64,000 nucleotides of DNA from Taudactylus pleione (Eukaryota > Chordata > Amphibia > Anura > Myobatrachidae). Positions within the stretch are counted from its first letter, which is position 1; the number at the start of each line of letters is the position of its first letter. This document shows positions 21,952 through 33,427 of the stretch, piece by piece. The DNA lies in NCBI GenBank assembly GCA_031769625.1, contig JAUIMM010000169.1:9234001-9298000 (forward strand), written 5' to 3'. The notes below the pieces were generated by a model that did not search any database, was not told the origin of the DNA, and worked only from the letters and a program-made list of their open reading frames with translations. The position numbers and the translations under genes are program-made.

Positions 21952-23859
21952 TACTAAGAATCGTGTTGGTGCTGTGTTAATCCATTTTTAAGCACTGTTA
22001 GGAACAATCAAAATTGGGAGTTTTTAAAAAAAATAAATTGGGTGTTTACCAAGCTCCCATATTTGTCAGGGTCGTGTTTTCAGATGGTGTATTTGAGTAT
22101 TTGATCGTTCCTACTCGTGTTTAATCCCCGAGTTTCCTGCCCATGTTTCCCTCCCGAACAAGCAGCCTGCACATATCAGTGAAATATGCTTGTGTTGTAT
22201 GAAAGTGTAGAAATGGTTATTTTTTATTTTTTTTTAAATGACGAGGTTCCCCCCCGCCCCACAAAGCATAGCCAGCCCCAGGCTCCTGAGCCAATTCTGG
22301 TTCCAAAAATACAGGGAAAAAAACAAGTAGGGTTCCACTGTATTTTAGAAACCAACACTGGACTCCCTGAGCCAGTCCTGGTTTTAAAAATAGGGTGAAA
22401 AATACCCAGCACCGGACTCAGTTCTGGCCGGGTGTAATGCCACAGCCAGGGGACTCTTTCACCAGGTCTTGCCGGCCAAAGCTTTAACACCCAACGCTAG
22501 TCAGAGCAAGTCGGGGATCTCAGGGGAGGTGGGGACCCCCCCAATAAAGGGGTACATCCTCTCCCACACACCCCAGGCTTATGCTGAAGCCCGGGGATCT
22601 TCCCTGCACCCCTGGCCGGTGGGCGCACGGTAATAGTGGGGAAATTATTTTGTAAACTATTGTGTTTTACAGTGGAACTACAGGTGCCAGCGTGCCTGCC
22701 CTTTGGCACTTGTGGAATTACAAGTGCCAGCAGGCTGACAGCACCCGTACCCCCACTATAAAAAAAATAGTACAAAAATCACAAAACACACACACCGTAG
22801 ATTGTACAATTTTATTCCACACCTAATACACTCACACATACTTACCTACTGCCAGATGTTCACTTCCCCTTCTCCAGGTAGAAATCCCATGGATTACCTG
22901 TGGAAAAATAAATAATACTCACCTACTTCCTAGAAGTAGATTTTGTCCACTTATCCAGTAGGGTCCATGGGTCTTGGTATCAGCTCGGACATGTATAGGT
23001 TTATGTCTGATAACATACACCTATACAATGCGGAATGACAGAAGACACAAGTCTTCTGTAATTCTCACGATCCGCCAGGCAATCAGAGGCCTCTCTACAT
23101 TTAGTGGCCGTGACCCACGTGCTGTTGAATGACAGTAAAGTGGGTCACAGCCAATCAGCGGCCAGCCAGGGGTGCAGGGAAGAGCATAAGAATAAGCCTG
23201 CGGAGCTCCACTGAGACCCCCGGCTTGTGCTAACTAGCTTGGAGTGTTAATACTTTAGCCAGGGAGATCTGGCTAGAATTGAGTCTGGTGCTGGTTTTAA
23301 AAAGGGGGTACCCCATGCTCCCCCCCCCCTATTTTTAAAACCAGGACTGGCTCAGGGAGCCCAGTGCTGGTTTCTAAAATATGGGGGAACCCTACTAGTT
23401 TTTTAGGAACCAGGACTGGCACAGGAGCCCGGTGCTGGTTATGCTTTGGGGGGGGGGACCCCACGTTAATTTTTTTCTTTGAAATCAACCACTTATTTAA
23501 TATACCTAAAGCCAGAAACATACACGGATCACGTTGATCTGCGTATGTTTCTGCTAGACACGCTGCTCAGGAGGAGTTCTATTTGAAACTTCTATTTGGA
23601 CACCGTGTAATCATGATTTTTGGTAAATTCCCGTATTGTATTCCTGTCTAGGTAAAGTACTGCCGTGTCCAGACGATGGTGTATTCATTTCTATTTGTAT
23701 TTTCGGGTGCATTTAAACTTCACAATCGGCCATGATTAGCTCTAAAGATACAGGAAATACTCCCATTTTTCCCATAGTAAATTCCTGTGTTGGAAAAAAA
23801 GACTAAACACTCCTGTACATGCAAATTCGGACCAACACGATTCTTAGTAAATTTACCCC
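21952..23859. mobile_element. 1.9-kb inverted-repeat DNA element, TSD TAT
   Basis: Left GGAATAAATTTACTAAGAATCG and right CGATTCTTAGTAAATTTACCCC are inverted ends with a 3-bp duplication TAT (21949-21951, 23860-23862). Internal arms also mirror each other: 22240-22400 (CCTGAGCCAGTCCTGGTTTT) against 23320-23460. The ends resemble the element at 46385-49905, which holds a Harbinger-type transposase remnant, so the same superfamily is likely. No coding frame found. Confidence 0.7.
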
Positions 23860-23862
23860 TAT

Positions 23863-26248
23863 GAGTCAAAAGTATTGGACACTGTTCAGGAGCACTGTGA
23901 ATATAGGAAGTTATCTGAACCAAACGTCAACACAGAATTTAACCGCTGGTACTATATGTAGCCTTTGTCTCATTCATCCAGTTTCATAATATGCAGTAAA
24001 TATTTGAATGTAACTTAACTTTATCTGTAAATCAGCACATTAGACAATTGTTTGATTAACAGAGTTCAATAAATAACAAAACTCAAGGTAATAGAGTGTG
24101 CATTTGCCTTCAGATAATGACAATTATTAGCTTTGGTTGCTAACTTACTAGACTGTTCAGTTATGAAAGCACCCCAATGTTTTCAAAACATACTCTGTAT
24201 CAATGACATTGTGAAGTATTGAATTTAAGACCAGATATTTTTATACTTCTTTGTTTGGCAGAGAGTTTGCTAAAGCGAACACATATGTCTTCCTTGCAAA
24301 GTCCTTTATTCCATTTTATGGATACAGAGTCCTGTGTTTTTTTTCAGATTTTTAGAAGTTTGCATGCAATGCTGGCCGTAGTCAAAATTTAGACAAAATA
24401 TCGACATGGTTTAGATATTGACAACCAAAAGGTTGACATGAACATAAGGTCGACAGGGTCAAAAGGTCGACATTTAAAATTTAGACACAGTAAAAATGTT
24501 GACACTGAAAGAATAAATGTCGGCAGGCAAAATGTTGACAAGCTCAAAATGTCGACAGTCAAATGTAGACAGTTAAATGTCCACAGTCATAATGTAGACA
24601 ACCAAAATATAGACAGTTAAAATGTTGTTGGTCATAATATAGATATACCTATGATGTCTATATGACAATAAATAGTTACATTTTAGAAAAAATTTATGTT
24701 TGGGGTCTCCCTCCAAATCCATAACTAGCCGTGGGGTTGGGGCTATTTGATTTGTGTCATCACTGCTCTGTCTCCCTAGTTACATGTTGCGATTGGCATA
24801 GAAGTAGGCAGGAGTGCAGTCTATTCTCCTGATCCCTTGAGTCTTCCAGAGTAGGTACAGTAAGTATGGTTAAAAAGTGGAAATGATGCATTTGTGGGAG
24901 TGTTCCTTGATCTGTGGGCTCCATCTGTTGCACTGCAGCATAGAAACACATTTCTAGGTGCACTCTGAGCAATAAAATAAGATTCTTCCCATACAAAACT
25001 GACACATGTAACAGAAACAGTCCCCTCATTCCCATGACTAAGCCATAAATTAGGCCACACTAAGCAGCATTTTAGGAAAAAAACTGAAAATACTTATTTA
25101 ATGAAAAGGAGGGATCTAACGATGTAGGGCGGTTTGATGTGATGTTTATGTGGTTATACTTTTGCATAGTGGACCTGTTCTGATTTTCCACCTGTAGATG
25201 CAGTGCTAGTTTTCAGGGGCATCCCCTGAGAGTATTAGTGTGGCCTTAGATGTACGCAGAGTGAGCCATATAGACGTGTCTCTTGAACCTAGTATGGGGT
25301 CGGTGTAAGTGGCGATGATAATGATGACAGCTGCTATCGTTTATGGAATAAGTGGTTGGTATGATGCATGCGCATCAGGCAGTGCTGGCTCGAGGCATGT
25401 TCCACCAGTGGGGCCGCACAAGGGAGCCACCCTATGTGGGCATACCGATTTCCTAAGCATACTGCTGGCTAGCTGCCAATTTCCCCACTGCCTGGCACCC
25501 ATCCCCGCTGCCTGCCCCGCTTCCTTAGGAAGTGGGGTGGGCAGTGGGGATGGGTGCCGGGCAGCGGAGAAATACAGACACACCTAGACACACAGACACA
25601 CCTAGACAGTTAGACTCAGCCAGCCGAATCGGGCAAAGTTAGGCATGCCGGGCGTTCCCACAGCTCTTCCCCCAGGCCGCCTTCTTCCTCCTGCACAGCT
25701 CTTCTCCGCCCACCTTCTTGCTCCAGAGCCCCCACAGTCAGGGGCGGGCTGGGCCAGAGGGCATGGTCTCCTTCCCGGTCCCTACAGCCCTCCACTGCCT
25801 GCCTGCGCCTTCTCCCATCCGAGTCTCCACAGCCCTCCCAATAGCTCCCCCATACAGTACAGGACAGGTTCTCACTCTCAGGCTCTCTATCTTATCGACT
25901 GATGTCATGATGTATGGCAGCTATAAACAGGTATATCAGAAATGATGGTCACCCGCGGATTAGAGATGGACACACAATAGAAGCCACAGGTCTACGTGGA
26001 GACTGCAGGTGATCACAGGCAAGACCGCATCAGACCTAGAAAAGTGGAATTTCGAAATGAGAGAGGGCAGGAGAGACCATTTGGGGAAGGGGGCAGAACA
26101 TGCCAATGCATAAGGACAGTAATGTCATATTTTCCATCTAATAGGGATACATATCTCATTGGGGAATGGGTATGAAGTCCCAGCGGTTCATATCCTGATC
26201 TCAGCAGCCCGAAGGGCGAAGAACCCTGACAGTGCAGGAATGTACTCT
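23863..26248. other. Intergenic DNA with a TCGACA-rich repeat
   Basis: Mostly AT-rich and unremarkable. 24370-24660 contains many short variants of GTCGACATTT / GTTGACA at irregular 15-25 bp spacing. This is the same lexical family as 34018-34270, 56380-56420 and 57595-57965, and probably marks a degraded DNA element. 25320-25900 is GC-richer with short overlapping frames but no recognisable gene. Confidence 0.45.
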
Positions 26249-27092
26249 CGACCTCATTCAGAGTCGGTCGTAAGCGGCCGCTCGGTCGTACACATAACAA
26301 TCAAGAATTCAGAAAATAAAACAATTGCACGGCCGGGCGATCGCAACCAAAGTGACGCCCATACATGAACAAAGCACCTCCTCTAGCTAATGAGTGATAG
26401 CAGCTAACGATCGAGTCAATCGTTATCAGTCGTTGTCTCTCGCTGTATGTTAATTTTCTTCTGCTGGTTGCGGCTGCTTGTGTTGTGTGCAAATTACACC
26501 AAAAATTAACAAAACAACGCATAGAATAAGCCATCCCCATGAAATGTATTTATTCTTATTATTCGCTAATGCAAACACAACTGAGTCAATTACAAGCCAA
26601 TTAGCAGTGTTATTAGCAACAACAAACGATTATTATCTGCTTGCATTGTGCGGCAGAAAATAGAAACATCAAACAAAACATCAGTCACATTCGATAATAT
26701 CGATTGTACTCTGGTGCTTGAGAGAGCACATACCCAACCTCAAGCTGTACGATCAGCCAGGCCTCTAACCTGCTCGCAGAGTGACGTTTTACTACTTCTG
26801 GCCTTCTATGTCGGTCGTAGCAGGAAATTTATGTACGCCCCTAAAACGCCCTGAAAACGGTGAGGAACGCCTGCGTTTTTAGACCACCACCCCCGTCAAC
26901 ACCCACAAACGGCCTTTCATGTCAATCAACTCCCGGAAGCCACTTCCTGCTCGTAAGCCATACGATCAACAGCATTTTGGATCGCAAGGTCTCGTACGCA
27001 CATGCGCACAACTAACCGTACGCATGCGTGGTTTGGAAATATCGGATGTGTACGACCGAGCGGCCGCTTACGACCGACTCTGAATGAGGTCC
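26249..27092. mobile_element. Long-TIR MITE of the CATTCAGAG family
   Basis: Terminal inverted repeats of at least ~45 bp: ACCTCATTCAGAGTCGGTCG...AAGCGGCCGCTCGGTCG and its mirror ending CTCTGAATGAGGTCC. The ~840-bp interior is non-coding. The target duplication is not clear. Related by its ends to the Harbinger-type MITEs elsewhere in the window. Confidence 0.75.
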
Positions 27093-27490
27093 ACTATCCC
27101 TACCCCTTTCCGCCCTAACCCTCCCTTAGTGTTGCCTAACCATAACCTCCCCCCTAATGCCTAACCCTAACCCCCCGTTACCGCTCCCTAAACCTAACCC
27201 TCCCGGGGGGGGGGTGCCCAACACTAACCCTCCCCCCTAGGGGTACCTGAACCTAACCTCCCCCCAAAGCCTAACCCTAACCCGCTACACTCCCTAAACC
27301 TCCCCCCCGCAGATAACGCTAAGGGTGCTCCGGACTTACCTTGTTCGGGCTGGCCTCCTTCGGCATCCTGGCATCGGGATTAAGATAGGCGTTGGAATTT
27401 TGATGCCTATCTTAAGTCCCTTGTCAGGATTTCCCTGTCGGTAGTGAGACCGGCGGCATCGTGGACGCCGGTCTCATAACTACATCCCTC
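27093..27490. repeat. Degenerate CCCTAA-rich tract and a DNA-element terminus
   Basis: 27100-27310 is full of CCTAACCCTAACCCTCCC-type words (telomere-like but irregular). 27350-27490 carries inverted words (GGCATC...GATGCC; GAGACCGGCGGCATC) and ends GACGCCGGTCTCATAACTAC. A similar composition with the mirror motif GGGTTAGG occurs at 38450-38940, so both probably belong to one DNA-element family rather than to true telomeric DNA. Confidence 0.55.
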
Positions 27491-27503
27491 CATTGTCATG
27501 TGA

Positions 27504-27717
27504 TCATAATATTAGTTAGTTAAATTGAGTCACAATTCCTCTGTAATAAACTACAGATGTCAGTGTTATTTACCTCTTCTGTCCGCTCCAGTCCTCCAGC
27601 TCTACCCGTAAAACATATGGAATAGTACTCCGGGTGGAGATGAGGTGAATCTTTTCATTTCCCAGCCAAAACTCTGTGGTGTCGGTTGGGGACAAATATC
27701 CAAATCCTTCTTTGTAC
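27504..27717 (-). pseudogene. Inverted 214-bp copy of FGG exon 7 and start of intron 7
   Basis: On the minus strand this stretch matches 57368-57581 base for base without gaps: the last 144 bases of FGG exon 7, the GT donor and 70 bases of intron 7. I count five substitutions in 214 positions. Two fall in the exon and change codons (Gln to Arg, Ile to Val); the frame stays open. Because intron sequence is included, it is a DNA-level copy, not a processed transcript. Both sides carry GACGCCGGTCTCATAACT (27463-27480 and a near-copy at 27744-27761) in the same orientation, so the fragment lies between two copies of one transposon terminus. No other FGG exon is near, so it cannot make a functional product. 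Confidence 0.93.
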
Positions 27718-27761
27718 CGGCTCCGGCTCCTGTAAAAGCCTTGCGGACGCCGGTCTCATAA

Positions 27762-28818
27762 CTCCATCCCCTCATTAGACACATACACCATCTCAGATCA
27801 ATCTGTATTGAGGACGAGTTATTGTATAAATGAAAATATCAATAATACCATTAAGGACAGGGGGGGCACAAAATATTCTCGCACAGATGAACATACTGTA
27901 CTATTCCGTTTGCCATCCATTCGTATTCAGAATGCAGCCACATTCGACCCTGCGTGCGTCTCAGAATCAAGTCCTTCGTGAGCATCGCAAATGGAGTCCA
28001 CTGTATTGAAACTTTCCTACCTACCTAAATTGTTTTAAATGGCCACATTAAATTAAACTATAATATACTACTATGCTTAGAACATAAATTGTAACACATT
28101 TCACATTGTTCAGTTGGTTATGATCAAATATAATTTTATTGTTAATATTTATTGCTATATAAGCAGCATACTCGACAATGCAGAAACATAGTAATAAAAC
28201 AATACTGAATATCAACAGACAGAAATAGGACATGCAAAGCATAAAATGTGAGTGCCAGCCACTTGCTCTCCATAAGTAAACACATGTAACCTTCATGATA
28301 AAGTGTGCTAATGGGCGTATTACCAAAACAAACGGTGCAATCTTTACAATTGCAGGCACACACTAATGCAAACAGAGAGTAATAAAACCCCTGCAGGAGA
28401 TGCAATGTTTTGTTCTTTCTAGAGCTGTAATTTCCCGTAGTTTAAAAATAAATAGTTTCATCATGTTCCCATAAGAATGTTACTACATTTGTTAAATTTT
28501 CCTGATCATCATATTTAAATATTGCCCTTACATTTATGAAATGAGTAAAAATATTACTGGAAGTCATATATAGTACAATAACAACGAATAGTATCCAGCA
28601 TTGTTAAGTTGTCATTTCTTTTTTACATGATGGGAAAAACACATCGATATGTATAAAATTGCAGTAATCATCATCATTATTATATTTTATTTCCATGGGA
28701 TAAACACAATGGTAAAAACAAAAAAGAGGTTCAAGCAGAAAATAGGCCGATATATTGGAAGTATGCTGACAAATACTTACATATTATAATTTATAATAGT
28801 ATTTATATATTATATTTA
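27762..28818. other. AT-rich intergenic DNA, no gene seen
   Basis: Unremarkable AT-rich DNA. The minus-strand frames at 28048-28405 have no start context, splice sites or family resemblance that would support a gene. Confidence 0.55.
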
Positions 28819-29042
28819 TCATTTATATAGTAATATAATAAGAACGCTGTGTCTGTCTGTCTGTTTGTATCAAGTTGGACAAAACCTACTAAACTGTTTT
28901 ACATTTTGTAGTAGAAACTCCTAGAAATAACTTTCACTTTGTTTCATCTTGATCCATCAAGTTAAAGCTGAGCAATAACAAAACAAAATTTATTGACATC
29001 ATTCAGTGTGGCACCATGCGTGCAGTTCGTAAGTGGTAGGGG

Positions 29043-29619
29043 CAGGGGCGTATCTACCCATTGGCTGAGATAGCATTTGCCAGGGGCGCCAGCCAAGAAG
29101 GGGCGCCGCCCAGCGATGCCATCCGCGGCCAGGGAATAGAAACACATACTAGATTTTGTACCTGGAATCGGTGTGCGCCCCTGGGTAGTGCATTGCCCGG
29201 AGACTCTCACAACAGCAGGCTGGAGCCACTGTTACCAGCGCCGGTGTCCGGCATCGCGCTACATTACAGTGAAGGAACTGAAAATAAACTACAGCTCCCA
29301 GCAGCCCTTGCATATATATATATATATATTATATATATATATAGAAGCATGAGGGTGCAGCACTCCCCTCTCAATAAATCAAGCAGAGACCAAAGGATCA
29401 ATAGAATGTTTCAGAACTTTTAGTACTATCTTCAACCATATATAAATAGTACTAAAAGTACTGAAACGTTCTATTGATCCTTTGGTCTCTGCTTGATTTA
29501 TTGAGAGGGGAGTGCTGCACCTTCATGCTTCTATTTATCCCTATGTGAGGGCACCCCTGCAGGATTTGGTTGATTATCTGGAGTGCCGGACCTGGAGACT
29601 TTATATATATGTATGTGTA

Positions 29620-29666
<47 letters not shown>

Positions 29667-29786
29667 ACCACGCCCCTCCTCCACAAGAGCACGTCTCTTT
29701 TTGCCATGTGCACCTTCCCTATTTCAAATATGGGGGGGCAGTCCCTTACTTTGCCAGGGGCACTCAAACTCCTAGATACACCACTG
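29043..29786. mobile_element. hAT-type element nested in the Helitron
   Basis: Inverted ends CAGGGGCGTATCTACC and CCTAGATACACCACTG. The 8-bp flanks GGTAGGGG / GGAAGGTG agree at six of eight positions, a decayed hAT duplication. It contains TA microsatellites and the palindrome at 29341-29534. Confidence 0.6.
29341..29534. repeat. Near-perfect palindrome, ~88-bp arms
   Basis: The arm from ATAGAAGCATGAGGGTGCAG to TTTTAGTACTA is mirrored after an 18-bp loop with only a few mismatches. A young fold-back MITE is likely. Strong hairpin potential. Confidence 0.9.
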
Positions 29787-29954
29787 GGAAGGTGGAAGAA
29801 GTGCTTTGTGCCCAAATTCCTTTGAATAAGATAGACTACATAGCAGTCTGTGATCAAAATTTGTTTAATACAACACCTCAGCGCATCAAAAGTAAAGCTG
29901 CCAACAGTGGAGACACTAGGGTACCTTAAACCCCTAAACAAAAATAAGTGACTA

Positions 29955-30660
29955 TAGTAATAACATGTGTGACCACCGTGTGGCGCTAAACTAAGCCAAT
30001 CAATTCGAAAAATGAAAAATGAATAGGCTACTTTCCTATCCTGTTCTCTCTTGGGACGATGTACCAGGGAGTTCCCAATATGTAAAAAGAGTGATAAGCA
30101 CAATAGTGTAATATTGAAAAGATCAGGTGAATTTATTAAAACACACAAACATATAAATCAATCTTAAAAAGGCTAAATAAAGCCAAACAAATGCCTATTG
30201 GGCATGGTATAATAATGTCTTTAAAACGAGGGGCCCATGAGCCCTGCGTACCAGATCCAAGATGTATAACTGCATTGTGGGTGTAATGCTGACCGTCCGG
30301 ACCAAGTCAAGCAGTGACTAACCAACGATAACTGGTACTGGGGGTCCAGGGTCCTTCTCCTCAGAAGAAGAGCCAGGAGGGCTCGAAACGAGTTAAGGAT
30401 GGCAGTCAATTTACTGAGGAGAAGGACCCTGGCTTTATTTAGCCTTTTTAAGATTGATTTATATGTTTGTGTGTTTTAATAAATTCACCTGATCTTTTCA
30501 ATATTACACTATTGTGCTTATCTCTCTTTTTACATATTGGGAACACCCTGATACATCGTCCCAAGAGAGAACAGGATAGGAAAGTAGCCTATTCATTTTT
30601 AATTTTTCGTATTGATTGGCTTAGTTTAGCGCCATACGGTGGTCACACATGTTATTACTA
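29955..30660. repeat. 230-bp inverted repeat with ~246-bp spacer
   Basis: The arm 29955-30184 is mirrored at 30431-30660 (TAGTAATAACATGTGTGACC ... GGTCACACATGTTATTACTA; inner edge GGCTAAATAAAGCC / GGCTTTATTTAGCC) with few mismatches. The spacer holds CTCGAAACGAGTTAAGG and inner mirrored GGACCCTGG/CCAGGGTCC words. It produces paired open frames on opposite strands (for example MCVLINSPDLFN...), which are artefacts of the repeat. Confidence 0.9.
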
Positions 30661-30861
30661 CATAGCAGTCTGTGCTCAGGGCACACAGTGACATTGGTGT
30701 GAGTGGTGGGTGTAGCGCTGCTGGTCACATCGGCTACTCCCACCGCAGGGCACCTACAGTATGCAAAGCAATACAACTATAACACCTCAAATTATTTTTT
30801 TTTAGCAGAATCGATTTCATCATGGGCGAAGCCACAGGCAACAGCTAGTAAACTAATAATA

Positions 30862-31140
30862 TTGTATATATAGATGTGTGGAGTTTGTATATTCTCCATG
30901 TGCTTGTGTGGGTTTCCTCCGGGTACTCCGTTTTCCTCCCACACTCCAAAAATATACTGGTAGGTTAATTGGCTCCAAACAAAAATTAACCATAATGTAT
31001 GTGTGTGCGCATGTGGTAGGGAATATAGATTGTAAGGTCCACTGGGGCAGGGACTGATGTGAATGGCCAAATATTCTCTGTAAAGCGCTGCGGAATATGT
31101 GTGCGCTATATAAATAACTGGTAATAACAATAATAATATA
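30862..31140 (-). mobile_element. L2/CR1-type LINE 3' tail or derived SINE
   Basis: Contains TGGGTTTCCTCCGGGTACTC, CACTCCAAAAATATACTGG, CACTGGGGCAGGGACTGATG and GCGCTATATAAATAACTGG, a widespread vertebrate retroposon 3' region, followed by an ATA-rich tail. A related piece in inverse orientation lies in FGG intron 8 (59700-59815). Coding part absent. Strand is a guess. Confidence 0.55.
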
Positions 31141-31204
31141 GATAAGATTTGTGCATCCAACACTTAACATTAAATATTTATTGGCATTACATTTGCAGGG
31201 TAAA

Positions 31205-32790
31205 TGTATTGTTTGTAACCCACAGCACTTGTTGACCTCCACTTGTAGCCTATAGCACTTGTTTCCCTCCACTTGTAGCTCATAGCACTTGTTGCCCACT
31301 ACTTGAAGCCCATAGCACTTGTTGCCCTCCACTTGTAGCACATAGCACTTGTTGCCCTCCACTTGTAGCACATAGCACTGGTTGCCCCCCACTTGTATCT
31401 CATAGCACTTGTTGCCCACTACTTGAAGCCCATAGCACTTGTTGCCCTCCACTTGTAGCACATAGCACTTGTTGCCCTCCACTTGTAGCACATAGCACTG
31501 GTTGCCCCCCACTTGTAGCACATAGCACTTGTTGACATCCACTTGTAATCCATAGCACTTGTTGCCCTCCACTTGTAGCCTATAGCACTTGTTTCTCTCC
31601 ACTTGTAGCCTATAGCACTTGTTTCTCTCCACTTGTAGCTAATAGCACTTGTTCCCCTCTACTTGTAGCCCATAGAGCTTGTTTCTCTCCACTTGTAGCT
31701 AATAGCACTTGTTCCCCTCTACTTGTAGCCCATAACTCTTGTTGACCTCCACTTGAAATCCATAGTGCTTGTTGCCTTCACTTGTAATCCATGGCACTTG
31801 TTACCCTCCACTTGTAGCCTATAACACTTGTTGCTCTCCACTTTTAGCCCATAGCACTTGTTTCCCTCCACTTGTAATCCATAGAACTTGTTGTCTTCCA
31901 CTTGTAGTCCACAGCACTTGTTTCCCTCCACTTGTAATCCATCGTACTTGTTTCCCTCCACTTGTAATCCATGGCACTTGTTGCCCTCCACTTGTAGCCC
32001 ATAGCACTTGTTGTCCTCCACTTGTAGCCCCTAGTACTTGTTGCTCTCTACTTGTAGCCCATAGCACTTGTTACCCTCAACTTGTAGCCCATAGCACTTG
32101 TTGCCCTCCACTTGTAGCCGATAGCACTTGTTGCCCTCCACTTGTATCCCATAGCATTTGTTGCCCTCCACTTGTAATCCATGGCACTTGTTGCCCTCCA
32201 CTTGTAGCCCATGGCACTTGTTGCACTCCACTTGTAGCCTATAGCACTTGTTGACATCCACTTGTAGCCCATAGCACTTGTTGACCTCCACTTGTAGCCC
32301 ATAGCACTTGTTGACCTCCATTTGTAGCCCATAGCACTTGTTGCCTTCCACTTGTATTCCATAGTACTTGTTGTGCTCCACTTGTAGCCCATAGAAATGT
32401 CTTTCTCTACTTGTAGCTTATAGCACTTGTTGACCTCCACTTGTAGCCCATGCACTTGTTGCCCTCTACTTGTAGCCCATAGCACTTGTTGCCTTCCACT
32501 TGTAGACCATAGCACTTGTTGCCCTCCACTTGTAGACCATAGTACTTGTTGCCCTCCACTTGTAGCCCATAGCACTTGTTGACCTACATTTGTAGCCCAT
32601 AGCACTTGTTGCCCTCCACTTGTATTCCATAGTACTTGTGCTCCATTTGTAGCCCATAGCACTTGTCTATATACACTTGTAGCTTATAGCACTTGTTGAT
32701 CTCCACTTGTAGCCCATAGCACTTGTTGCCCTCCACTTGTAGACCATAGTACTTGTTGCCCTCCATTTGTTGCCTATAACACTCTTTTCC
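31205..32790. repeat. ~30-bp minisatellite, ~52 copies
   Basis: Tandem variants of GCCCATAGCACTTGTTGCCC plus TCCACTTGTA (30 bp in total). The period is a multiple of three, so several frames stay open for long stretches on both strands (minus strand LQVEGNKCYG repeats; plus strand TCCPPLVAHS repeats). The absence of a start region, splice sites or single-frame conservation argues against a protein. Copies diverge at scattered positions, and a few units have lost or gained one base. Confidence 0.95.
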
Positions 32791-32861
32791 CTCCACTTAA
32801 AGTTTAAAGAAACTATTTCCAGAAAAATAAATTTCTTTTGGAATTCACAAGAAAACACTAT

Positions 32862-33424
32862 GGGCCTGATTCAGAGCCGGACGCTATTTGCGCTCGCTCG
32901 TTCAGAAAATAGGGGTGGCTATTCAAATGAACCGTTCGCTCTTTGCGGTCTGTTCACGCCTCTATGTCTGAACGAGCGAACAAAACTTGCGGTCGTTTTT
33001 TTAAAAAATACGCCCCCTGGCCGCTCGCATCCTACGTCATGTCCGCTATTTATTAGATTAATAGAGTACATCGACCAGCGTATGAACTGCTCGCTATTCT
33101 TGTGGTTGGTTTTTGCTACTACAATCTTGCGAGCAGTTCTGGCTATAAAATAACCCAGTGACGTGGTCAATGACGCTGCTGTATTAATTATGCACACCCT
33201 TACAACGCCCGTTTTGACCTTTAAGCACGCCTGCGTTCGGATCTCCACTCCCCGTTTTCAAGCACCTTCCCCTTTTACCACCCACATACGCCTCATTCTG
33301 TCACTCAAAATAGCATAACTGACTGGTTCGCGCATGCGTACTAAAATCCGTACGCATGCGCAGTTAGGCAAACATCGCTCGGAGCGAACGAGCGGCCGCT
33401 TACGAGCGGCTCTGAATCAGGCCC
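32862..33424. mobile_element. Harbinger-type MITE, TSD TAT
   Basis: Ends GGGCCTGATTCAGAGCCG / CGGCTCTGAATCAGGCCC flanked by TAT at 32859-32861 and 33425-33427. The right TAT also serves as the left duplication of the next element. Confidence 0.85.
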
Positions 33425-33427
33425 TAT

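Larger units (their letters stand above)
28819..30848 (+). mobile_element. Candidate non-autonomous Helitron with nested insertions
   Basis: The left part TCATTTATATAGTAATATAA leads into GCTGTGTCTGTCTGTCTGTTTG. The right end reads GGGCGAAGCCACAGGCAACAGCTAG before T. Animal Helitrons typically start TC, carry a 'gtgtctgtctgtctg' stretch near the 5' end, and finish with a short GC hairpin then CTAG inserted at A/T. No Rep/helicase frame is present, and most of the length is nested hAT and palindromic insertions. The pairing of these two ends as one element is inference. Confidence 0.45.

Noticed and set aside
27100..27310. True telomeric or subtelomeric DNA
   Set aside because: The CCCTAA words are irregular, short and embedded in a dispersed element.
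27602..27784. 60-codon minus frame at the exon 7 copy as a gene
   Set aside because: The frame called there is not the fgg frame; the locus is a 214-bp fragment with no other exon.
29531..30691. 205-codon minus frame and its plus-strand partner starting MCVLINSPDLFN
   Set aside because: The two are mirror images of one 230-bp inverted repeat; no coding support.
30853..32662. Long minus-strand frames with LQVEGNKCYG repeats
   Set aside because: Artefact of a 30-bp repeat period; the non-repeat end of the frame lies in a retroposon tail.
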